In this document: one piece after another, positions 16,128 through 23,771 of the stretch
Numbering within the stretch: position 1 is the stretch's first letter
Layout: each line of letters starts with the position of its first letter
NCBI RefSeq assembly: GCF_020037025.1
Contig: NZ_JAIQLH010000147.1
Location: 1 to 37,107, forward strand
From: Streptomyces huiliensis
GTDB taxonomy: Bacteria > Actinomycetota > Actinomycetes > Streptomycetales > Streptomycetaceae
DNA length: 37,107 nucleotides
Reading direction: 5' to 3'
Made by a program: the position numbers and the translations under genes
Notes under the pieces: generated by a model
Database searches by the model: none
What the model saw: only the letters and a program-made list of their open reading frames with translations
Told to the model about the DNA's origin: nothing

Positions 16128-16593
16128 ACGGCGCCGGCGGGCGTGGCAGGTCCCAGGCATCGACGAGGTGGTGCCGGCGCCGGTTGGCGAACATCCGCCG
16201 GGCTCCGATGCCGAGGTGGTAGGTGCCGGAGGGGTGGAGGAGGAAGAAGCGGTCGGTCTCGTCCACGAGGTGGACCGACCCTTCGTACGTCTCGTAGGCC
16301 ACGGGGAAGAGGCGCTGTCGCAGGTGCGCCGCGAGTTCCGCCGCTTCCTCGGCGATCTCGGCGTGTCCGCCCTCCGGTTCGGTGACGAGGTGCACCTGAT
16401 CGGACAGGGGCAGGCGCAGTCCGCCGTACGCGCGGAGGAAGGCCGCGGTCGTCGGGATGGGGACGAGTTCCACGCCCTGATCGCGGAAGTCCCGGACGCG
16501 TTCGGCGACGCGCTCGTGGAACGCGTCGCCGGTGTCGCGGCCGGGGAACCAGCCGTGGGCGGTGAGCCATGCCTCGGTGTCGCGGGCGGGCAC
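16126..16593 (-). CDS. SUKH-3-like immunity protein
   Basis: The 155-aa protein fits the SUKH-3 pattern of polymorphic toxin immunity proteins: an N-terminal WLTAHGWFPGRD segment, a central FLRAYGGLRLP core, then LFPVAYETYEGSVHLVDETDRFFLLHPSGTYHLG, a run of strands ending with Gly-rich turn. It shares the start W-GWFPGRD/ERD and the FL-YG-L core with the protein at 17951-18427, so the two are paralogues. Start is a GTG at 16591-16593 with a weak ribosome site, 16 nt after the previous gene's stop. It is probably the last gene of the toxin/immunity operon. A SUKH domain binds and neutralises a toxin; which one is unknown. Confidence 0.75.
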   Translation of the reverse strand: MPARDTEAWLTAHGWFPGRDTGDAFHERVAERVRDFRDQGVELVPIPTTAAFLRAYGGLRLPLSDQVHLVTEPEGGHAEIAEEAAELAAHLRQRLFPVAYETYEGSVHLVDETDRFFLLHPSGTYHLGIGARRMFANRRRHHLVDAWDLPRPPAP

Positions 16594-16609
16594 GCTGGGA
16601 CAGCCCGCG

Positions 16610-17572
16610 TCAGGCCACTGGCGTCCCCGCGGTGGCGGGGGCGAGGACGCGCTGTCCCGCGTAGCCGGAGAGTTCGTCGAGGGCGCCGGTGAGGCCGTCG
16701 CCCTTCTCCAGGACGGTGCGGGTCTCCGCCGCGAGCCGTACGCCGATGCCCTCGGCGCCCTGCCGGCCGGCGGACACCGTGCAGGTGACGCCGGGGTGCG
16801 GGCGCTTGCCCGACGTGCCGGGCAGGAGCTCGACGGCCTTCTCGGCCGCGCCGAGCGGGATCTCGCCCACCGCCTCGCGGACGCTCCCGAGCAGCGTCTC
16901 CGCGCTGGCGTCGAGCGAGCCGGGGGCGAGGCGGAACACCTCGTCCAGCCGGACTGGGCCGTGCCCGCGCAGGCCGACGACGCGGAAGCGGACGGCCCGG
17001 GTCGCGAGCAGCCCGTGCCGGTGCAGCACGTAGACGAGGACCATGCCCGTCTTGACCAGATCGGCCACCACGTCCTCGTCGGGCAGCCGGCCGAGCCGCC
17101 ACCGGTGCTCGGCGGCGGCGATCCGGCGCGGGGCGCGCCCCTCGGCGAGGGCGATCAGTCCGTCCTCCACGGAGTCCCCGAGGACCCACCAGCCCCCGGT
17201 GTCCGCGGCGAACAGCCGCCCCCGCTCGTCCACGAACAGCGGTGTCTCCGTGTCCGTGGCCCCCAGCGGGAACAGCCGCGCGCCAATCTCCCGGCCGAAG
17301 TCGGCCGCGGCGCGCACGGTGTAGCGGGCGCGGACGGGATCGACGACGCACCCGCGCGCCGCCACCTCGGCCCCGGCGCCGGCCGGCCGCACGGTCAGCC
17401 CGTGGAACGACCGCAGGGCGCTCTCCGCCGCCGGGAACGGCTCCCAGGAGGCGGTGCCGTCCGGCGAGACGGTACTCACCGCCGTCAGCATGCCGTGCAG
17501 GGCGTTGTACCCGGCGTCGCGGTCGGGTGCCCAGCCCGCCGCGGTCAGGGCTTCGCGTCCTCTTCCGCTCAT
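16610..17572 (-). CDS. SUKH-3-like protein with extra C-terminal domain
   Basis: Residues 1-150 resemble the neighbouring SUKH-3-like immunity proteins (LTAAGWAPDRDAG, ALRSFHGLTV, ARLFPLGATDTETPLFVDERGRLFAADTGGWWVLGDSVEDGL). Residues ~160-320 form a second region I do not recognise, with predicted alternating helices and strands. The ATG overlaps the stop of the upstream deaminase gene by 4 nt (ATGA), indicating translational coupling. At 320 aa it is about twice the length of the other immunity proteins here. It may be a fusion that recognises two toxins or adds a binding partner. The immunity role is inferred from the first half and context. Confidence 0.7.
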   Translation of the reverse strand: MSGRGREALTAAGWAPDRDAGYNALHGMLTAVSTVSPDGTASWEPFPAAESALRSFHGLTVRPAGAGAEVAARGCVVDPVRARYTVRAAADFGREIGARLFPLGATDTETPLFVDERGRLFAADTGGWWVLGDSVEDGLIALAEGRAPRRIAAAEHRWRLGRLPDEDVVADLVKTGMVLVYVLHRHGLLATRAVRFRVVGLRGHGPVRLDEVFRLAPGSLDASAETLLGSVREAVGEIPLGAAEKAVELLPGTSGKRPHPGVTCTVSAGRQGAEGIGVRLAAETRTVLEKGDGLTGALDELSGYAGQRVLAPATAGTPVA

Positions 17573-17958
17573 GGGCGGCTGATCCCGACGCCCAGACGGT
17601 CGAGGAGGGCGGTGCAGGAGCGGCAGGGCACGGTGGTCTCCCCGTGCTCCGGGTCGCCTTCCTCGCGGATCTTCACCGACATCACCATCGCCCCGGCGAA
17701 GTGCGCGACCCCCTCGTCGAGGGTGGTGTGCCCGCCGTCGCTCCGGCCCTCGTCCAGGCCCCAGAACTGGTCGGAGACGAGGGCGGATTCGGCGCAGTAG
17801 CCGATGAAGGGTTCGCGGAGCTCCGGAGGGAGGGTGTCGAAGAACTGCCGCACGGCCGGGTGCAGGTCGGGGGTGCCCGGGCCGGACAGGTTGGTCATGC
17901 TGAAGATCCGGCCTTGCACGAGCAGGCTGGCGGCGGTGCCGGGGACGGCCTCAGGCAT
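17569..17958 (-). CDS. Stand-alone YwqJ-type deaminase domain protein
   Basis: This 129-aa protein aligns by eye with the C-terminal toxin domain encoded at 18466-20244. It keeps the zinc-site motifs CAE (C55-E57 in IGYCAESALVSD) and CRSC (C112, C115) and the following hydrophobic LGV end. It lacks the CSG segment near the start, has no secretion domain, and no immunity part. The ATG (17956-17958) has GGAGG upstream and overlaps the previous SUKH-3-like gene by 8 nt; its stop overlaps the next gene by 4 nt. It could be an orphan toxin cassette, a cytosolic effector, or a domesticated deaminase. I assign the family, not the substrate. Confidence 0.75.
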   Translation of the reverse strand: MPEAVPGTAASLLVQGRIFSMTNLSGPGTPDLHPAVRQFFDTLPPELREPFIGYCAESALVSDQFWGLDEGRSDGGHTTLDEGVAHFAGAMVMSVKIREEGDPEHGETTVPCRSCTALLDRLGVGISRP

Positions 17959-18427
17959 AGAAATCCTCCGCGTCCTGCAAAACATCGCCGACAAGGCGAG
18001 TGGCCAGGGCGTCGATGACCCCTTGGCCCATGTAGTAGAACCCCGTGTCGTGGATGTAGAAGAAGCGCTCCTTCTCGTCCATCACCACGATGGCGCCTTC
18101 GTCCGTCTCGTAGCCGACGGGAAAGACGGAGACGCCGAGGCCCTCGGCGAGTTCCTGAATATCGGAACCGTCGTACTGGTAAGCCAGCTCCGGATTCAGA
18201 CACAGGATGAGTTCCGGGTCATTAGGGTAGGGCAGTTCGAGAAGCCCGTAGGAATGCAGAAACGCGCGGACCACCTCGGGAGCCGTCATGGGATATCCCT
18301 GGTCACGGAGGTTCGCCTCTCGCCCGGCAATGGCGTCGTCGGCGTCCCGACCGATGTCGCGCTCGGGAAACCATCCGTTTTCACCGAGCCACGCCTCGAT
18401 CTCAGCCGGGCTCTTTCTCGGCGGCAT
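17951..18427 (-). CDS. SUKH-3-like immunity protein for the upstream deaminase toxin
   Basis: The 158-aa protein has the SUKH-3 layout: IEAWLGENGWFPERDIG near the start, FLHSYGLLELPYPNDPEL in the middle, then SVFPVGYETDEGAIVVMDEKERFFYIHDTGFYYMG and a helical end (VIDALATRLV). It starts 38 nt after the toxin stop with a very strong AAGGAGG ribosome site 4 nt before ATG, far better than the toxin's own, so immunity is likely made in excess. Position directly after the toxin is the standard place for the cognate immunity gene. It is a paralogue of the protein at 16126-16593. The cognate pairing is inference. Confidence 0.8.
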   Translation of the reverse strand: MPPRKSPAEIEAWLGENGWFPERDIGRDADDAIAGREANLRDQGYPMTAPEVVRAFLHSYGLLELPYPNDPELILCLNPELAYQYDGSDIQELAEGLGVSVFPVGYETDEGAIVVMDEKERFFYIHDTGFYYMGQGVIDALATRLVGDVLQDAEDFYA

Positions 18428-18465
18428 GCTGCCTCCTTGCGAAGGGGGTCGTCAACTGGGGTCGG

Positions 18466-20244
18466 TCACTTGAGGGCTCTTACGCCCATGGCGGGTAGGG
18501 CGCGTCTGCACGATCGGCAAGCGGGCTTGTGGTCACCATGGTAGAGACTCTCCTCGCCCGGCTTCCTGGCCGGCTGGTCACCTATCTGCTGCGTGTGAAT
18601 GACAGCGCCATCCAAGGCTTCCCGCACCTGCTCGGGCGTCCGGATCTTCTGTCCGGTGGGGTCGAGCTGATGGAGTCGGTCGGAAATCAGCGCGACTTCG
18701 GCGCACCGGCCGTGTCCGGCACCCACGTGATGCTTGCCCTCTGCGTTGATTTCGTCTCGCACTCGGTCGTAAATCGACTTCAGGGCCGGATGGGTATCGG
18801 GCTCCGCGATGCCGTCCTTCTTCGAGAAGCTCGAATGAGAAGTGATCACGCCGTTGTGGAGGAGACTGCCCGAGCAGCCGCTCTTCAGCCCGTCCTTTCC
18901 CTTGTCCGCCTTCCCCAGCTTGCTGGCCTGATTACCGGCCGCCTGACGGGCTTTGAACAAGTCCTGGGTCTCGTCACCCAAAGCTCGCGCCTCCCGCCGC
19001 AGCGTGTGATGCTGCTGGTCCTCGCTCAGGTGGTCGACCCGCAGCGCCGGACGGCGGTAGTGCTTCATGCCGCCGGCCGTGCGTCCGTGCCAGCCGGGCT
19101 GGGGGTCCATTGGGCGCCCCTGCCCATTTCCGCCCGGCGGGCCGCCACCGGTGCCGCCGCTCCCGTCGTGTCCGCCGTTCCCGCCGCCGTGCGCCGGTTT
19201 CTGGTCGGGGTGACGGCCCTTGACGCCGTCCATGTTGTCCTTGACGTGCTTGTCGTGCTTCTTCTGGCCCTTGCCCGCCTCGGAGAGGCCCTCGCCGACG
19301 TCGTCGAGGTGCTTCTTGAGCTGACCGTGCGCGTCGCCGAGGGACTTCATCGCCTTCTCGGTGACCTCTTCGATCGCCTTGGCCAGCGAGCCGCGGCCGC
19401 GGGTGCGCCCGAAGTGGTGGCGGGAGGTGTGGAGGCGCTGCCCGCCCTTTTCGTGGAGGTGCTTGGAGTGGTCGTGCACCTTGCCGGTGAAGGTGTTGTG
19501 CTCGTGCTCGTCGAAGACGAGGTCTCCGCTGCCGCCACCGCCCCCGCCGGCACTGGCGAGGACGAGACCACCGCCCCCTCCCGCACCGCCCGCGCCACCG
19601 GCGCTGGCAATCTTCAAGTTGTCCTTGCCGGCCTGGAGCGTCTGCTTCAGGTTGACGCCGTCCTGCACGCCCAGCCCGTCGGAGACGACCTGGACGACCA
19701 GGTCCTGCGTCATCGAGTCCAGCGCGGCGAAGACCGGTCCCGTCACCACGGACATCACTTCCTGGACGGCGGCCTCGGCCGCCCCCTTCAGGATGCGTTT
19801 GACGACCGTGCGGGTGATCCCGACCCCGGCCAGCGCGCCGAGCTCCGACAGCCCCAGCGTGAGGGGCGCGGCGGCCTGCGCCGTCGCCACCTCGGCGGCC
19901 AGGATGCCCAGTTGGACGATGGCCGCACCCTTGGCGCCCGCCACGACGACCGCCGCCGCGTCCAGCCCGCCGGCCAGCAGCCGGCCGGCCTCGGCGAGGT
20001 TGTGCAGGTGCTTGCCGTTGAGCTTGCGGACGTGTGCCTCGATGGCCTCCGTCATCTCGCCGCGGTTGGTGGAGATGAGCCGGTTCAGAGCGACGTTGGA
20101 GTCGCCCCGGCCCGTGTCCACGTCGGTCGCGAAGCCGCGCAGCGACTTGGCCATCTCGCGGTAGTCGTCCTCGTCGACGTTCGGCCAGTTGACGCCGATC
20201 AGGTCGAGCACGAAGGCCAATTTGTCCGGTAGGACGACTCCCAT
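18466..20244 (-). CDS. T7SS polymorphic toxin: WXG100-like N-terminus, YwqJ-type deaminase tip
   Basis: The 592-aa protein has three parts. The N-terminus (residues 1-~200, LDLIGVNWPNVDEDDYREMAKSL) resembles the WXG100-like/CpnT-type delivery domain of actinobacterial T7SS toxins and contains hydrophobic helices. The middle (~200-430) is Gly-, His- and Lys-rich and low-complexity. The tip (~450-592) fits the YwqJ deaminase family: CSG (C457), CAE (C514-E516), CRSC (C576, C579). Such deaminases act on nucleic acids or nucleotides; the substrate is unknown. The ribosome site is GGGGGAACAGGG directly before the ATG. A good promoter lies upstream. Immunity genes follow. Confidence 0.82.
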   Translation of the reverse strand: MGVVLPDKLAFVLDLIGVNWPNVDEDDYREMAKSLRGFATDVDTGRGDSNVALNRLISTNRGEMTEAIEAHVRKLNGKHLHNLAEAGRLLAGGLDAAAVVVAGAKGAAIVQLGILAAEVATAQAAAPLTLGLSELGALAGVGITRTVVKRILKGAAEAAVQEVMSVVTGPVFAALDSMTQDLVVQVVSDGLGVQDGVNLKQTLQAGKDNLKIASAGGAGGAGGGGGLVLASAGGGGGGSGDLVFDEHEHNTFTGKVHDHSKHLHEKGGQRLHTSRHHFGRTRGRGSLAKAIEEVTEKAMKSLGDAHGQLKKHLDDVGEGLSEAGKGQKKHDKHVKDNMDGVKGRHPDQKPAHGGGNGGHDGSGGTGGGPPGGNGQGRPMDPQPGWHGRTAGGMKHYRRPALRVDHLSEDQQHHTLRREARALGDETQDLFKARQAAGNQASKLGKADKGKDGLKSGCSGSLLHNGVITSHSSFSKKDGIAEPDTHPALKSIYDRVRDEINAEGKHHVGAGHGRCAEVALISDRLHQLDPTGQKIRTPEQVREALDGAVIHTQQIGDQPARKPGEESLYHGDHKPACRSCRRALPAMGVRALK

Positions 20245-20288
20245 CCCTGTTCCCCCGTCAAGAACCTGTCAAGCAAACGAACCCTCTG

Positions 20289-20317
20289 ACCTTAGGCAAG
20301 AACCTGTTCGCGCTCAA
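20289..20317 (-). promoter_or_regulatory. Promoter of the toxin/immunity operon
   Basis: On the minus strand TTGAGC (20317-20312) and TAAGGT (20294-20289) are separated by exactly 17 bp, a good match to a Streptomyces housekeeping sigma promoter. Transcription would start near 20282, giving a leader of about 38 nt before the toxin ATG. Two TTGAC-containing copies (CTTGACAGGTT, CTTGACGGGGG) lie in the leader. Confidence 0.5.
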
Positions 20318-20477
20318 TTTCATTGCCCGTGGCGGAGCGCACACCTCCGTCGCGCCGCCCGCGCACGGCAGTTGCCGCAAGCGGCGGTGGTGCGCCTCCG
20401 GCGGCCGGTAGCCTGACGGCGGGCCCGGAGGCGTGGGCCCGCGGCGTTCGTCATCCGTGTGGAAAGGAACTCCTCTG

Positions 20478-20708
20478 ATGGCCACCCAGCGTGAGACGGA
20501 AGAGCTGTACGCCATGGACATCTCCGGCGTGGAATGGCTCAGCGCTCCCGACACCCCGACCAAGGAGCGGGTCGAGATCGCCTACCTCCCGGGCGGGGCC
20601 GTCGCCATGCGCAACTCCGAGGATCCGGACACGGTGCTGCGCTACACGGCGAGCGAGTGGCGAGCGTTCGTCCTGGGGGTGCGGGACGGCGAGTTCGACA
20701 TCACGTGA
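20478..20708 (+). CDS. DUF397 family protein
   Basis: The 76-aa protein shows the DUF397 pattern: a Trp near residue 20, ERVEIAYLPGGAVAMRNSEDPDTVLRYTASEWRAFVLGVRDGEFD. DUF397 proteins are small Streptomyces proteins, often encoded next to an XRE-family regulator (BldB-like or Scr1-type systems). Here no such partner is visible, so this is an isolated copy. I choose the ATG at 20478, with GGAAAGGAA upstream; an in-frame ATG at 20433 is less likely. It is divergent from the toxin and convergent with the mycosin gene, flanked by a strong hairpin. Its role is unknown. Confidence 0.8.
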   Translation: MATQRETEELYAMDISGVEWLSAPDTPTKERVEIAYLPGGAVAMRNSEDPDTVLRYTASEWRAFVLGVRDGEFDIT

Positions 20709-20714
20709 GAAGCG

Positions 20715-20755
20715 CGTGGCCTCTGCCGTCTCCCGGGGAGACGGCAGAGGCCACG
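20715..20755. terminator. Terminator hairpin between DUF397 gene and mycosin gene
   Basis: A perfect 18-bp inverted repeat (20715-20732 with 20738-20755) with a 5-nt loop separates two convergent genes. There is no T tract, but a stem this long commonly terminates transcription in Streptomyces. Confidence 0.8.
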
Positions 20756-20780
20756 GTGCGTTCTGCGCCTTGCCGACCTG

Positions 20781-22139
20781 TCAGGAACCGCTCCGCGTCG
20801 GCGGCTGCTGCGGCGGGTACGGCGGTTCCACCGGCATCGTGCCCCCGTAAGGACCGCCACCGTACGACCCGGCGGCCGCAGCCGCCTGCTGCCGCTGCTG
20901 CTTCGCCTTGGCCTTACGCCGCCCCCGCCGCACCATCAGCGCCACCAGCACCGCCCCTGGCACGGCAAGGGCGATGGCCCCGCCGATGAACCAGGGCAGG
21001 TTGTCGTCCTTGTCCTTGGACTTGCTCTTCTTGCCTGTCGCGAGAGCCGGTTCGTGGGTCACGGGAGCACTCGGGCTCGCGCCCTTCGCTGACGACTTCC
21101 CGTCCTTCTCGGCGGCCTCGACCAGCGGGTTGACGTCGGGCGGGCCGGGGTTGCCCTTGTTCTCCAGCACGTTCTCGCGCGGGCGGATCAGGCCGTAGCC
21201 GACGTATTCGCTGGGCACCTTGCCGCGCGGCGGCCTGCCGGCGGTGTCCAGAAGGACCCGCAGGACTTGGTTTCCGGTCCACTTCGGGTGCAGGGACCAG
21301 ACGAGAGCGGCACTTGCGGAAGCTATGGCGGTGGCCTGGCTGGTACCACGGCTCTCACAGTAGCCCCCTGCTCGATCACAAGGGATAGGCATCTTCTCCC
21401 CTGGCGCTCCAAGGGCGACTTGCGGACCGTGCGTCGAAAATTTCGTCGCGGTCAGCTTGCCATCCACAGCGCTGATAGCCGCGACACCGGGGATGGCCGC
21501 CGGATACTCGACCGCGTTGCCTTTGTCACCGCCGTTGCCTGATCCGGCGATGAGCAGCTTGCCCTTCTTGATCGCATACGCCACAGCGGCTTGCATCTCA
21601 CGGTCCTGCTTTTCGCTGAGCAGAGCCCGCTTCATCCCCAGGGACATACTGATGATCTGCGCCTCGCTGTCCGCGGCGTACCGAAGCGCCTTGGCAAGAA
21701 CGCTATTGTCCATCGTGTCGTCGCCCAGCTTCACCGAGAGGATGCGGGCATCCGGCGCCAGTCCCTGCACGCCTTGCCCACTGCCTGCCCTGCCCGCAAT
21801 GAGAGTGGCCATGGCAGTACCGTGATGTTCGCTGTCCCCGCTCTCGGTGTCGGACGAAGAGGCGAAACTCCGCCCAACATGGACCCTGCCTTCGAGTTCC
21901 GGCTGCGAAGACCGAACGCCACTGTCAAGTACCGCGACTGTGATGCCCTTGCCGGTGGACACCCGCCACATGCGTTCAGCCTGCATGGTTTTCAAGTACC
22001 ACTGGCGTTCACGCATGGTGTCGGCACCAGCAGGCGCGGCACTGAGAGGGAGCAGAAAACCGACGGCTGACGCGAGTACCAGTGCCCGGCACCAAGCACC
22101 ACTGTTTTTCGTCTTGTTCACGTGTTCTCTGCTCACCAT
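20781..22139 (-). CDS. mycP: Mycosin (T7SS membrane-anchored subtilisin), first copy
   Basis: Mycosins are S8-family proteases fixed to the cell membrane that stabilise the T7SS and may cut substrates. The chain has a signal peptide (residues ~16-39, ending APAGAD), the catalytic triad D72 (VLDSGV), H106 (HHGTAMATLIAG) and S267 (RGTSQATA), oxyanion N202, a conserved cysteine pair C254/C261 near the active site, and a C-terminal transmembrane helix (~385-405) followed by a basic, Gly/Pro-rich cytoplasmic tail. 452 aa is normal. It starts 18 nt after the WXG100-proline-rich gene and probably shares its transcript. A second mycosin is at 25267-26496. Confidence 0.92.
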   Translation of the reverse strand: MVSREHVNKTKNSGAWCRALVLASAVGFLLPLSAAPAGADTMRERQWYLKTMQAERMWRVSTGKGITVAVLDSGVRSSQPELEGRVHVGRSFASSSDTESGDSEHHGTAMATLIAGRAGSGQGVQGLAPDARILSVKLGDDTMDNSVLAKALRYAADSEAQIISMSLGMKRALLSEKQDREMQAAVAYAIKKGKLLIAGSGNGGDKGNAVEYPAAIPGVAAISAVDGKLTATKFSTHGPQVALGAPGEKMPIPCDRAGGYCESRGTSQATAIASASAALVWSLHPKWTGNQVLRVLLDTAGRPPRGKVPSEYVGYGLIRPRENVLENKGNPGPPDVNPLVEAAEKDGKSSAKGASPSAPVTHEPALATGKKSKSKDKDDNLPWFIGGAIALAVPGAVLVALMVRRGRRKAKAKQQRQQAAAAAGSYGGGPYGGTMPVEPPYPPQQPPTRSGS

Positions 22140-22157
22140 CTGTCTTCCAACAGGGCC

Positions 22158-23753
22158 CTACTGGACGACCGGCGGGACATTGTCAGGCCCACCGGAGGTC
22201 CACGTTTCTTCGTCCTCGGTCAGGTAGCCCGGCCCCTCGGGCCGCTTGCGCTCCTTCTTCGTGTCCTTCGTCCCGCCGGTGCCTCCCCGGAGAAGTCCGC
22301 TACCGCCGGGGGTGAATTCACGCCGGGCTCCCTGCGAACCCGACGGGGCGCTGACCACACCGCCAGGGTGCGAAGCCAATCGCCGTGCAGTTCCGGCGTA
22401 CCCCGGACGGGCCCCGGCCCCCGGAACACCTGGCGCGCCCATCATCCCACGGCCCATCTGCTGGGATTCGCCACCGATGACCGTTCCGCGTTGAACCCCG
22501 CGGCCGGCTCCCGGCCCAGGGGAGCTCGTAGCGGGAGTCCCACCGATAATGCCTGTGTCGACTCGCGGCACAGAGGGGACCTTCCCGCCTCCAGGCACTC
22601 CAATGCGCCCGGGGTCGAGAGTGATTCTGCCGGACCTGCCCGTTGATGTGGTCGGCGGAGTTCCCGGCCCACCGGGGAAGCTGGGACCGCTCTTACCGGG
22701 CTGCGGAAAACCCGGGACCACAGGCGGCATCGTCGGCACCGGCGGCACGGACGGCGTGGGGCCCGTCGGAGCAGGCGTCCCGGTGGGCGGCATCGTCGGC
22801 ACCGGCGGCACGGACGGCGTGGGGCCCGTCGGAGCAGGCGTCCCGGTGGGCGGCATCGTCGGCACCGGCGGCACGGACGGCGTGGGGCCCGTCGGAGCAG
22901 GCGTCCCGGTGGGCGGCATCGTCGGCACCGGCGCCGGAGGAGCTGCCGGACCGCTGTCGATACGGGTACCGGTGCTTCCATGACCAGTTCCGGGGGTGTC
23001 CTGGCCACCGGACGGAATGTGCACGGGACCAGTGCCGGAATCGCCTTGACTCGCCGGCGGCACATGAGCTCCGGGCGTATCAGGCATTCCGGCACCAGGT
23101 GTATGCGGCACCTGACCAACGCCTTCACCGCTTCGGCCACTACCACCAGCGCCGACTACGGACTGAGCGCCGCCCCCACCAGCGGAAGATCCCTTACTTG
23201 AGGTGCCGTACGCCGTGTCCGACTCCCCGAACCAGGGCGCACTGGGCCCGCTGGGCATCGGCCGGAACTCCGGAATTTCAAGTCCCTTGAGCCTGGACTT
23301 GGCCGTGGCGCATTGCGAAGCCGCCGCTGCGACCTCATCTATGACATCGGCGCGTTTCGTCTTCACTGCCTCAAGACGAGCTTTTTCCTTGTCCGCGTCC
23401 GCGTAGCACTGGGCAACGTCGCCAGGCGGGGTATTCCGAATCCGGTCCACTGCGATCTTGATCTTGGCGCCGGCATCGACCATCTCGCTACCCGTCGTCG
23501 CGGCGACATGGGCCAGCTTGATGATCTGCTTGGCGAAGGCATCACCCCACTCGCGGAAGGCGTCGCCTCCCTCGCCCTTCCACTCCGTCCGGCCGACGTG
23601 CCTCTTCAGCTCGTCGCCGATGCTTTCAATCTCCTTCTTGGCATTCTCCAGCGCATGGCCTTTGGCGCTCAGTTCCTCGCCCTTGGCCTGGATGAAGGAG
23701 TAGTAGATGGCCTCGTAGGACATCGACTCCACGCTCGTGCCACCGTCACCCAT
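22158..23753 (-). CDS. WXG100-headed proline-rich protein (candidate T7SS substrate)
   Basis: The 531-aa protein begins with a helical WXG100-like domain: long helix, EWKG turn (W58-G60) and a second helix. The rest is a long Pro/Gly/Thr-rich tail of low complexity. Residues ~274-343 are three identical 21-residue repeats (PVPTMPPTGTPAPTG... type) plus a partial fourth, encoded by 63-bp DNA repeats. The C-terminus ends in TEDEETWTSGGPDNVPPVVQ, a tail typical of Streptomyces WXG100/PPE-like proteins. Layout resembles the PPE/EspB type of T7SS substrates. Start ATG with GGGAGGAAG upstream. It lies between a coiled-coil gene and mycosin. Function is not known. Confidence 0.7.
   Translation of the reverse strand: MGDGGTSVESMSYEAIYYSFIQAKGEELSAKGHALENAKKEIESIGDELKRHVGRTEWKGEGGDAFREWGDAFAKQIIKLAHVAATTGSEMVDAGAKIKIAVDRIRNTPPGDVAQCYADADKEKARLEAVKTKRADVIDEVAAAASQCATAKSRLKGLEIPEFRPMPSGPSAPWFGESDTAYGTSSKGSSAGGGGAQSVVGAGGSGRSGEGVGQVPHTPGAGMPDTPGAHVPPASQGDSGTGPVHIPSGGQDTPGTGHGSTGTRIDSGPAAPPAPVPTMPPTGTPAPTGPTPSVPPVPTMPPTGTPAPTGPTPSVPPVPTMPPTGTPAPTGPTPSVPPVPTMPPVVPGFPQPGKSGPSFPGGPGTPPTTSTGRSGRITLDPGRIGVPGGGKVPSVPRVDTGIIGGTPATSSPGPGAGRGVQRGTVIGGESQQMGRGMMGAPGVPGAGARPGYAGTARRLASHPGGVVSAPSGSQGARREFTPGGSGLLRGGTGGTKDTKKERKRPEGPGYLTEDEETWTSGGPDNVPPVVQ
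22723..22933 (-). repeat. 63-bp perfect tandem repeats inside coding sequence
   Basis: Three consecutive copies of a 63-bp unit begin at 22723, 22786 and 22849, with a partial fourth at 22912-22933. They appear identical to each other. The unit is a multiple of three, so loss or gain of copies keeps the reading frame. Confidence 0.85.
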
Positions 23754-23771
23754 GATCTTCCTCCCCCCGCA

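Noticed and set aside
11987..16570. 1527-codon open frame on the minus strand opposite eccC
   Set aside because: It is a by-product of high GC codon use antisense to a clear gene; its translation is Arg/Pro/Ala/Gly/Val/Asp-rich and shows no domain.
22723..22933. CRISPR-like array of 63-bp repeats
   Set aside because: The repeats are contiguous with no unique spacers, and they encode a proline-rich peptide in frame.
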